In this document: piece by piece, positions 24,284-33,979 of the stretch
Layout of the letters: each line of letters begins with the position of its first letter
Numbering within the stretch: position 1 is the first letter of the stretch
Assembly: GCA_963741305.1 (NCBI GenBank)
Contig: CAVUHL010000003.1
Span: forward strand, 6,014,001-6,078,000
DNA: 64,000 nt
Direction of reading: 5' to 3'
DNA from: DATMER01 sp963741305
GTDB lineage: Bacteria; Acidobacteriota; Thermoanaerobaculia; Multivoradales; UBA5704
Notes under the pieces: generated by a model
What the model saw: only the letters and a program-made list of their open reading frames with translations
The model's database searches: none
What the model was told of the DNA's origin: nothing
Made by a program: the position numbers and the translations under genes

Positions 24284-26878
24284 GAGTGGCAGCCGCGGAC
24301 TCTTTGGCGGCGGCGAACAGCTTGCTCCAGTCCGGTGTACCGCGCAGAGAATCGAAGAAGGGGAGGGCGAACGAGCGCCGGTCGACGCCGCCGGAGACCG
24401 CACGCTCGGCGCTCGCCAGGGCGGACGACCGATCGCCGATCAGAGCGTAGACCAGTGCTGCCTCGTAGGCGAGCTGGGGATTTTCGGGCGCGGCCGCGGT
24501 CGCTCGCTGGACCGCAACGGCAGCTTCGCGCGCCCGGCCGAGATGGGCGAGCGCCTGGGCCTTGACCGAGAGGGTCTGCCAGAAGCCGGGGGCCGGATCC
24601 TGCTCCGCCAGCTCGATCACGCGAGCGTAGAGGACGGAGGCTTCGCCGCGGCGGCCCGCGAGGATCATGGCGTCGGCGAGGTTGAGGGCCGATGACGCGC
24701 TTTTTGGCGCCAGCGCATAGGCCTCTTCGAGGCTCGCGGCGGCGCCCTGCCAGTCGCCCAGGAGCATCTGGGCGACGCCGAGGTTTGAAAGCTCGGCGAA
24801 GCCGCGGCGGCGGCGGAGAAGGTCGGTGTAGAGCTCGGCGGCGCGAGCCGGACTGCCCGATTGGAGCTCGAGCCGGGCCAGGAGCCTTTCGCCGACGAAG
24901 TGGCTGGGAATCCGGCGCAGCAGATCCTCGAGCGTCTCCCGGGCGGCGGTAGCTTCACCCAGGCGCAGCTCCAGATTGGCGAGATCCATGAGGTAGTCGG
25001 CCGCCGGACGCCGATCGACTACCTCGCGCAGGAGCTCCAAGGCGCGCCGGCCGTCGTTCCGCGCTTCCGCCAACAGGGCGCTTCGGCGGAGGGCTCCGAT
25101 GTCGCCCGGCACCAGGCGCTCCAGCTCTTTCGCCGCGGCTTCCGCCTGATCCAGGCGGTCGGAGTCCAGGGCGATCTCGAACAGGACTACGTATGGCAGC
25201 GTATCCCCCGGAGCCAGGTTGCGCGCCTGATCGATCAGGGCCAGGGACCGGTCGAGGTCCACGGCTTCGCGTGTTTCGAAAAAGCGGCGGCTCATGAGGC
25301 GGGCTTCCAGCAGGTAGGCATCGACGAAGAGCGGCGAGCCGGCGCGGATTTCGGCCAGCTCGGCCAGGAGCGGCGCCAGGTCGGTGGGCCTCTTCTCATC
25401 CTCGCGCCGCTGGATCTCGAGGAAACGGGCGTAGTCCTCCGCCCGGACGCTCAGCTCGCGGGTCCCCCGGCGGGGAGCGAAACCCACGTAGCCGGCTTTC
25501 AGGTAGGTATAGGCCGCGGTCGATAGCAGCCGCGCGTCGTCAGCCGGGACCTCGAAGCTCTGCACGGCGAGGAGCCGGCCGTCGGTGCCGCGCTGCCGCC
25601 GTAGTGTTGCCACGCATCGTCTCGCGGCGCAGTCGAGGGAGGAGGTGAGGACCTCGTCCGCGGCGTGGACCCGGGCCAGCCTCTGCGCGGTCGCGTTCTC
25701 TTCGCTGAAATCCGCGGGGAGCGCGACGACGCCGTCGAGGGAGGCGAGGGAGCGCAGAAGAGCGGCATGGAAGGCGGCGGCGGCCAGGCGTTCAGGTCCC
25801 TCGTCTGCCGGCGCCGCGCCGGCGCCGACCTCCGACCGGGCCACCACGACGTAGAGCGGCTCCCGCTTCGACAGGCCGGGGCGCATCAGCAGGGCAATGG
25901 TCACAAGCGCGACGAGCGCCAGCATGGCGAACAGGGATGAGAGCCGGAACGGACGGACGGCGCTGGTGTACGAGCCGACGGTCGGCTCGGGATCGGTGTC
26001 TGGCACCGCCGGCGGCAGGAGACCCTCCGCCACTCCCCCATCGAGCCGGCTCAGGAACGACGACGCGCTCGCCGGCCGGCGGTCGGGATCCTTCTCGAGC
26101 AGAGAATCGATCAGCTCGGAAAGCGCCAGGGGAATCGCCGGCTCGACCTCGTGCGCGGGCGGTTGTTGATGGGTGCAGACGCGGGTCATGGTGGCGACCG
26201 GCGTCGCCTGCAGGAACGGCGAGACCGCGGTCGCCGCCTCGTAGAGCAGGGTACCCAGGGAGAAGAGGTCGGCCCGCGGGTCGAGCTCGAGGCCGTTGGC
26301 CTGCTCCGGCGACATCGCCCGATAGGTGCCGACGATGCCGGCGGTCAGCTCCGCACCCGGCTCGGCGGATTCCGGGAGGTAGAGCTTGGCGAGGCCGAAG
26401 TCCAGAACCTTGGCGCCGCCCCCTGCGGTCAGGACGACGTTTTCCGTCTTGAGATCGCGATGCAGCAGGCCCTGCCAGTGCGCGGCGGCGAGCGCGCCCG
26501 CGACATCCCTGGCCAGTGCGACGACGGCCACCGGGGGCAGAGGACCCTGGCGCAGCCGTTCGGCGAGCGTCGAGCCCTCGATGTACTGCATGACGATCCA
26601 GTCGCCTTCCGCGGTTTCCAGGAGGTCGTAGATCTGGACGATCGCGGGATGATCGAGCCGGGCGACCGACCGGGCTTCGCGGCGGACGCGCTCACGCCGG
26701 CGGCTGTCGCCCACCACCTCCGGGAGAAGGCGCTTCAAGGCCACCCGGCGGCGGAGCCGCTCGTCCCACGCGGCGTAAACGACACCCATGCCGCCACGGC
26801 CGAGCGTGCGCTCCAGGCGATAGGGACCGATGCGTTCGGGCATCACCGGCGGGTCTTCCGCCCGATGCCCTGGTCTGG

Positions 26879-26882
<4 letters not shown>
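24261..26882 (-). CDS. Ser/Thr protein kinase with TPR-rich extracytoplasmic domain
   Basis: This 873-aa PknB-type receptor kinase starts at the ATG at 26882, overlapping the stop of the upstream activator gene. Its glycine loop is GRGGMGVVY (residues 28-36), with catalytic Lys50. HRDLKTEN (141-148) and DFG (161-163) follow. A membrane helix lies at about 312-333. The rest (about residues 345-870) carries repeated TPR-like helical hairpins, such as EAYALAPKSASSALNLADAM. Kinase-membrane-TPR proteins are common in Acidobacteriota. The substrate may be the adjacent FHA-containing activator, since FHA domains bind phosphothreonine; that link is inference. A longer upstream reading frame was rejected because it lies inside the activator gene. 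Confidence 0.88.
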
Positions 26883-28501
<1,619 letters not shown>

Positions 28502-28726
28502 GATGGATGAGACTCTACGCCTGCGCCGGGCGCCGAGCAAGAAGCCTCAATCCTTATGAATCAGGACTGACTATGCCGAGATCCTGTGGTCGCTATCTCC
28601 GCTCAATCGCAACACGACGATCGAGCTCAGGTCGGCTGGCGCGAGTTCCGATGAATCAATCCCGCGCGCACGATTCGCAGGACTTCTGCGGCAATGTCTT
28701 CAGGGGGTACTGGCCCCGAGCTGATC

Positions 28727-29401
28727 CTATTCGGCTGCCTCGAGCAAAGCTCGGAGCTCAGGTTCCTTCGCCGCCTCGACCAGGCTCTGCTTGTGCTCGC
28801 CGAGCTTGGCGCCGGAGGCGAGCAGGAGCCGGACGACCTCGATATGGTTTTCGTTGACCGGACCGTACAGCAGGGGAAATCCGCCCGGCGCGGCATTCGG
28901 ATCGGCGCCCGCCTTGAGCAGGATCTGGCACATTTCGATGTTGCCTGTGCGTGCCGCCTCGGCGAGAGGCGTCACGCCGTATTCATTGGCCGCTTTGACG
29001 TCGGCGCCCGCTTCGGTGAGCACGCGCACGAACTCGGCCTCTCCCGTATCGACCGCCTCGAAGGCGATCGTCTTGCCGTATTCCATAGGGGGTGCGTTTT
29101 TCGCATCCGGCGCCACGCCTCCGCTGAGCAGCGCCTTGAGGACACCGAGCTGCCGCCGTTCGGTCGCGATCCAGAGCGCGGTGCGGTTAGAGCCGCTCTT
29201 CACCGAGGGATCGATGCCGGCTTCGACAAAGAGCGCCGCATGGCTCGCGTCCCCTTCGGCCACCTTCTGCAGGAACGCCTCCGGTGTGAACGCGATACCG
29301 TCCTTCTCGAGCTTCTCGCGGGCTCCCGCCTGATCGCTGCGGACAGGATCCGCGACCAGGACGAGCGCAGCGAGGGTGAGCAGGGCGAGCGGTGTCTTCA
29401 T
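28727..29401 (-). CDS. Exported ankyrin-repeat protein
   Basis: This 224-aa protein has a clear signal peptide (MKTPLALLTLAALVLVADPVRS) followed by about four or five ankyrin repeats. The best are NRTALWIATERRQLGVLKALLSGG, then GEAEFVRVLTEAGADV, YGVTPLAEAARTGNIEMCQILLKAGADP and HIEVVRLLLASGAKLG. Ankyrin repeats mediate protein binding, and the partner is unknown. Export to the periplasm is inferred from the signal. It is on the same strand as its neighbours but separated by 225 bp from the downstream activator gene, so it is likely transcribed separately. Assignment of the fold is secure. Confidence 0.85.
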   Translation of the reverse strand: MKTPLALLTLAALVLVADPVRSDQAGAREKLEKDGIAFTPEAFLQKVAEGDASHAALFVEAGIDPSVKSGSNRTALWIATERRQLGVLKALLSGGVAPDAKNAPPMEYGKTIAFEAVDTGEAEFVRVLTEAGADVKAANEYGVTPLAEAARTGNIEMCQILLKAGADPNAAPGGFPLLYGPVNENHIEVVRLLLASGAKLGEHKQSLVEAAKEPELRALLEAAE

Positions 29402-29489
29402 CGGATCCTCCTGACGACGTGCAAGCTGTCGCCGGTATGGTGACGAGGACGGGGAAGAAGGTCAAGCAGGTGGATGCGAAGGAGATGGG

Positions 29490-31004
29490 CTACGTCAGAA
29501 AGCTGCGGACCTGGCGAAGATTGCCCTGGCTGAGCTTGGCGATTTCCTGGTCGCCCATCCTGCGGGCCTGCGCCTCCGACCAGCGAAACATCTGCCGGCA
29601 GGCCCAGTAGGCGTCGAGGCCGTAGGTCCGCAGCAGGAACACGGGCCAGTTGCAGGCCGCGATCCGCAGGCCGTTGTACCAGGACGTGGGCAGCGCGTCC
29701 TCCCCCGAAGCCTCCAGGAGCCGCCGCAGGCCGCGGCGGAACTGCAGCCAGCGTTCGAGCTCGGCGAGCGGGTCATCCAGCTTCCGTTGAAAACCCTTCC
29801 CTCCCAGGAAAGGATCGACTTCCGCCTGCACGGCGGCGAAGAGCCGGTCACGGCGGCGGCGGCGGACCTCGGCGGCCAGGCCGTCGCGGCGCTGCGGCTC
29901 GGGCCAGGGCCCGTCGACGCTTTCCGCCACGGCTTCGAGCTCCGCCCGCAAGGCAGGCTGCATACCCGCGACGACGGCTTGAACGTCCGGCACTTCGAGC
30001 TCCGCCCCGCGGCTCAACAGGCGCATCCGGCCGGCCTTCCTGAAAGTGTCTTCCCAGTGCTCGGCCACGGCCTCGATGTCCGACGGACGCACAGGCCGGC
30101 CCTCGGCGGCGTCGCCGAGGAGCTTCAGATGGCGGAGCCAGACTCCGTCCGTGGCCGCGGCCTCCTCCTGGGGCGCGTGAACCAGAGGGGGCGGGATGCC
30201 GACCCCAAGGACCGCTAGCACGAGAGGACGCGTCCGCCGCCGTCCCGGCGCGAGGAGCCAGGCCAGCCAGAGGAGAAAGGGTGAAGCGGCACCTCCGGAG
30301 TGTCTGGTGTGCGCCGACGCCACCAATCGCAACAGGCGTACGCCCCGGCCGCGGCCATGCGCGAGGCGCCGCAGCGCTTCTTCCCAGTCGCCGGCTTGGA
30401 TGGCCGGCCACGCCAGCAGCTCGAAGCCCTGGCCTCGCAGCCGCCAGGGAAGACGCCAGGAAGAGAGATCCCGCAGCAGCTCCAGGAGCGCCTCCACTCT
30501 CCCCGAATCGCCTTCGCGGTCGCTCCGCAGGGCGCGGGTGAAAAGGAACCAGGGGCCAGCCGTCCAGCGTTGCGGCTTCGGCGCACCGCCGAAAGCGGCC
30601 GAGAACAGCTCGAGGTTGCCGCGGAAGGTCCGCAGCGTGAAGCTGGGCGCCAGCCAGAGCACGGCCCGCCCCACGGCCGGCAGGCCCCACGGGCCGAGGA
30701 CGCGCCACGCCAGCCAGCGCGGTCCCATGCAGGTCGCGAAGACCGCGGCGGCGAAGCTCAGCAGGTTGGGCCACACCGATCCGGTCTGCTCTCGGCCCAA
30801 CGTGACCGGAACGACCAGAGGCAGGTAGAAGAATGCATACAGGAAGAGATGGCCGATCGAGATCCGGCTCTGAGCCGCGCGGGGCGCCGGCGCTGCCTGA
30901 ACCGCCGGCACCGCCGGCCTGGTCTGGGCCTTGCGCTGGACCAGATTCAGGAAGAGCGAAACCAGGAGGATGACTATCGGCACAACGGGGAAGTACAGCA
31001 CCAT
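29490..31004 (-). CDS. Membrane protein of the Hsp70 operon, unknown function
   Basis: The N-terminal part of this 504-aa protein is membrane-bound: a helix at residues 4-21, then two or three more around residues 50-115 (HLFLYAFFYLPLVVPVTL, LLSFAAAVFATC). A further segment lies near residue 240-275 (LLWLAWLLAPGRRRTRPLVLAVLGVG). The rest is soluble, helical and rich in Arg and Trp, with heptad-like EALLELLRDL and AELERWLQFRRGLRRLLE. I do not recognise a domain. It begins 7 bp after the J-like gene. It could be the membrane target or adaptor of the chaperone; that is inference from synteny. Confidence 0.6.
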   Translation of the reverse strand: MVLYFPVVPIVILLVSLFLNLVQRKAQTRPAVPAVQAAPAPRAAQSRISIGHLFLYAFFYLPLVVPVTLGREQTGSVWPNLLSFAAAVFATCMGPRWLAWRVLGPWGLPAVGRAVLWLAPSFTLRTFRGNLELFSAAFGGAPKPQRWTAGPWFLFTRALRSDREGDSGRVEALLELLRDLSSWRLPWRLRGQGFELLAWPAIQAGDWEEALRRLAHGRGRGVRLLRLVASAHTRHSGGAASPFLLWLAWLLAPGRRRTRPLVLAVLGVGIPPPLVHAPQEEAAATDGVWLRHLKLLGDAAEGRPVRPSDIEAVAEHWEDTFRKAGRMRLLSRGAELEVPDVQAVVAGMQPALRAELEAVAESVDGPWPEPQRRDGLAAEVRRRRRDRLFAAVQAEVDPFLGGKGFQRKLDDPLAELERWLQFRRGLRRLLEASGEDALPTSWYNGLRIAACNWPVFLLRTYGLDAYWACRQMFRWSEAQARRMGDQEIAKLSQGNLRQVRSFLT

Positions 31005-31011
31005 GAGACTG

Positions 31012-31338
31012 TCACTCCGGAGGCCGGGGGAAGCGGCGCCGGGGCGTCGGGATCCGCCCGGCGAGCCCGTGCGCCCACCACTCGTGGACCAGGCGGCGGG
31101 CCGGATCCCGCAGCTCGGCCAGGGCTTCCCTTACCATTTCGGCCGTGCGCTCCCGGGGGCCGAGGGGTGTCGCATAGGAGCGGGCTTCGGCGAGACCGGC
31201 GGCGAGCATCGCCAGCAGCTTGGCACCCTGGCGCTCCAGCTCGCTCCGTCCCGCCTCCGGCGCCAGCTCGAGCACGAGGAACGGATTGGCCAGATGGCGC
31301 CGCAGGTAATTCTCGGAATCCGGGCTCGGCGCAGGCAT
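31012..31338 (-). CDS. J-domain-like protein lacking HPD, coupled to Hsp70
   Basis: This 108-aa protein follows the layout of a J-domain protein. NPFLVLELAPEA resembles the NPFEVLGL-type opening of J domains. A long helix follows, then ALAELRDPARRLVHEWWA, which resembles the AYEVLSDPERR end. The diagnostic HPD tripeptide between helices II and III is absent, so it is a J-like rather than a J protein. It is co-translated with Hsp70: the Hsp70 TGA and this ATG overlap by one base (TGATG). A co-chaperone or substrate-delivery role for this Hsp70 is likely but rests on the neighbourhood. No signal peptide. The C terminus is basic and Pro-rich. Confidence 0.55.
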   Translation of the reverse strand: MPAPSPDSENYLRRHLANPFLVLELAPEAGRSELERQGAKLLAMLAAGLAEARSYATPLGPRERTAEMVREALAELRDPARRLVHEWWAHGLAGRIPTPRRRFPRPPE

Positions 31339-33797
31339 CAGTTCACCCCGGAACCGAAGCTCCGCTGGCGGTCCTCGGCCGAGCCGGGGAACAGATCGTT
31401 CAGTCGCCGGTTGATCTCGCGGAGCGCCTTTTCGTCGCCCCGCTCCGCGGCCTTACGGCCTTTCTCGAACAGCGCTTGCGCCTGACGGAGGTCCGTCGCC
31501 TCGCCGGCATGGCCCAGATACCAATCGAAAACCTGGAAGACGGAGCTGGGATCGCGCGAGAAGGCGGCGTTGCGGAGAGAGCTGAGGACTCGAATCTGAC
31601 GGTCCAGGGCCGCGGCGTCGCGCTGCTGGAGGGCCTCGGCCGCGGCGGCCAGAGCGTTCTCACAGAGCTGCTGTTCGGCCGGTGAGCCGAAAGCGCCGAC
31701 CCAGTAGAGCGCCGTCTCGATTTCCTGGTTGGCCTCGGACTGCAGAGTCGGCCAGTCGAGCGCCGCCTCGGCCTCGTCGAGCGCGCCGTTGAGGTCCAGC
31801 AGCAAACGATGGACCCGGGCGGCGGCATCTGCATCGCCGCCGCGGGCGGCTTCGAGGCCGGCGCGGGCTTCCGCGAGGAGGCCGGCGGCACCGTTCATCG
31901 TCCGTACCAGCGCCGGATCGCCCTGAGAGAAGCCCCGGCGCTGTGCCGCGGCGACCCGCTGCTGCGCGGTGCCCAGCTCCTTCTCCAGGATCTCCGGTGA
32001 AGCCGATGGGACGAGGACGTGAACCACGTCCTCGAAGCTCTCGCCCACCTCCGGCAGATCGGCCCGCGCATGGAGCTGGCCCGAGCGGTCGAGCTGGAGG
32101 GTGACCTCGACCCGCGAGCCCGCCGGCAGGTCGCGCTTGAGCCGTCCGCCGCGGATTTGCAGGGTGCCGATCAGCCGGTTGAGGTGGGCGCGGGAGAACT
32201 CGCCCTGGACCACCGGGATGGCCAGCGCGTCATCGAGGCTGCCCGCGGGGACCCGCTGCACCGTGCGGTGAATGGCCATGCGGCGCGCAGGCAGCGGCGT
32301 TCCCTTGTCGAAGTAGGTCAGCACCGTGTCGTCCGAGCGGGCGACACCGATGCTGCGGGCCAGCGGCGGATCGACGATCGAGACGCCGTGGACGATGGCG
32401 AGCTCCGGCGTGCGCAGCGCCACTTCCCGGCGGCGGCGCCCGAAGGCCGAGACGCGGAACCGGTTCTGCCGGTGCCGCTCCAGACGGACCTGGACGACGA
32501 AGGCCCCTTCGGCGCTCACCTCCGCCTCGTCGCTGGTGAAGCCGCCGTCCAGACGCGCGATCTGAACGCTCAAAGGCACCTCCTCTCCTTTGGCAGGAAG
32601 GAAGCGGCCGACCACGAAAGGCTCGGTATCCACGGTCACTGCGGGATGCTCCACGCGCAGCACCATGCCGGTCTGGACCGCCTCCTCCCGCGACGGCGGC
32701 CGAGCCTCCAGCCCGACGGTGGCCGCATAGAGGGCCGCGCCGCGGGCCACGATGGTCATCGGATCGATGCCCTCGGCCACCCGGCCTCCGAACAGGGCGC
32801 CGACGCGCTCGCGCAGAGCCGGCATCAGCGTGGGACCGCCCACGAAGACCACGCGGCCCACGGCTTCGGCGCTCAAACGGTTCCTCTCGAGCAACGTCCG
32901 GCACACATCGAGGGTGCGCTCCAGGAACGGCGACATCAATCCCTCCAGCTCCTGGCGGGTCACCGGCAGGTCGGCGTCGACCGGATGGCCGGCGGGATCG
33001 CTGAACACCTCCGCGCAGACCACGGCCGTGCGCTCGAGGCGGGAGAGATCGATCTTGGCCTGCTCGCAGGCCGCCTTGAGCTTGCCGAGAGCCCGGCGGT
33101 GGCCCGGATTGGAGCGGCTGAGGGGCGGCAGGCCCGTTTCTTCCGCCAGCCGGGCGGCGGCCCAGTCGGTCAGCGCGTTGTCGAAATCCTTGCCGCCGAG
33201 AAAGTTGTCGCCACCGTGGTCCACCACCCGCAGCCAGCCGTCGCGCGTCTCCAGCAGAGAGACGTCGAGCGTACCGCCTCCCAGGTCATAGACCAGCCAG
33301 AGCCCCTCGGCATCCGCCCGCCAGCCGGCGGCGATGGCGCTGGCAATCGGCTCCTGGATGAGGGCCACCTCGGAGAGGCCGGCCAGCCGGCCCGCCGTCA
33401 TCGTGGCATGGTTCTGGGGCAGCTCGAAGAGGGCCGGCGTGGAGATCACGGCGGCGGCCGGACGGTAGCCGAGAGCCGCCTCGGCGTCTGCCAGCAGGGA
33501 GCCCAACACCTGCGCCGACAGCTCCTCGGGCAGAAAATCCTTGCCGGCGGCCTCGAAGCCGAGCCGCTCCGCCGTCCCCATCAGCCGCTTGAACTCGCCG
33601 CGGGTGTTGGCCGGGTCCGTCTCCAGGAAGCGGAAGGCGCGCCGGCCCACCAGGAACGTCGAGCGCGCATCTACCCGCACCACCGACGGGGTCAGCATCT
33701 CGCCCAGCGCGTTGGGCACCACCGCGAGCGTGGTGCCGTCGAAGCTGGCCATCGCGGAGTTGGTCGTCCCGAGATCGATACCGACGTGCATCCCCAT
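31338..33797 (-). CDS. Hsp70-family protein with long C-terminal extension
   Basis: This 819-aa Hsp70-family protein begins VGIDLGTTNSAMASFDG. The ATPase domain (about residues 1-375) has the phosphate loops LVYDLGGGTLDVSLLE and the adenosine motif VVFVGGPTLMPALRERV, plus GPH-type spacing normal for Hsp70. The substrate-binding part, about 400-590, is divergent. A long helical C-terminal extension (about 600-815) is not found in DnaK and includes EAEAALDWPTLQSEANQEIETALYWVGAFG. No GrpE or canonical DnaJ is near. The start is either 33797 or the second Met at 33791, both behind a GGAGG site. It heads an operon with the J-like and membrane-protein genes. Confidence 0.85.
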   Translation of the reverse strand: MGMHVGIDLGTTNSAMASFDGTTLAVVPNALGEMLTPSVVRVDARSTFLVGRRAFRFLETDPANTRGEFKRLMGTAERLGFEAAGKDFLPEELSAQVLGSLLADAEAALGYRPAAAVISTPALFELPQNHATMTAGRLAGLSEVALIQEPIASAIAAGWRADAEGLWLVYDLGGGTLDVSLLETRDGWLRVVDHGGDNFLGGKDFDNALTDWAAARLAEETGLPPLSRSNPGHRRALGKLKAACEQAKIDLSRLERTAVVCAEVFSDPAGHPVDADLPVTRQELEGLMSPFLERTLDVCRTLLERNRLSAEAVGRVVFVGGPTLMPALRERVGALFGGRVAEGIDPMTIVARGAALYAATVGLEARPPSREEAVQTGMVLRVEHPAVTVDTEPFVVGRFLPAKGEEVPLSVQIARLDGGFTSDEAEVSAEGAFVVQVRLERHRQNRFRVSAFGRRRREVALRTPELAIVHGVSIVDPPLARSIGVARSDDTVLTYFDKGTPLPARRMAIHRTVQRVPAGSLDDALAIPVVQGEFSRAHLNRLIGTLQIRGGRLKRDLPAGSRVEVTLQLDRSGQLHARADLPEVGESFEDVVHVLVPSASPEILEKELGTAQQRVAAAQRRGFSQGDPALVRTMNGAAGLLAEARAGLEAARGGDADAAARVHRLLLDLNGALDEAEAALDWPTLQSEANQEIETALYWVGAFGSPAEQQLCENALAAAAEALQQRDAAALDRQIRVLSSLRNAAFSRDPSSVFQVFDWYLGHAGEATDLRQAQALFEKGRKAAERGDEKALREINRRLNDLFPGSAEDRQRSFGSGVN

Positions 33798-33979
33798 GAG
33801 CCTCCATGAGCTACTGCTTCATCATAGCGCCGTCCGTGCGCTTCATTCTGGCGGGCGCGAATTCCTGGAGTCCTGTAAACGGATTGAACCTTTTCGGGAT
33901 CACTTCTTACAAGAGGCCGAGGCAAGATCTGGCGCAATCCCGAGCCAGCCGCTCGCCTGTAAGCCTTTAAGGGGTACCG

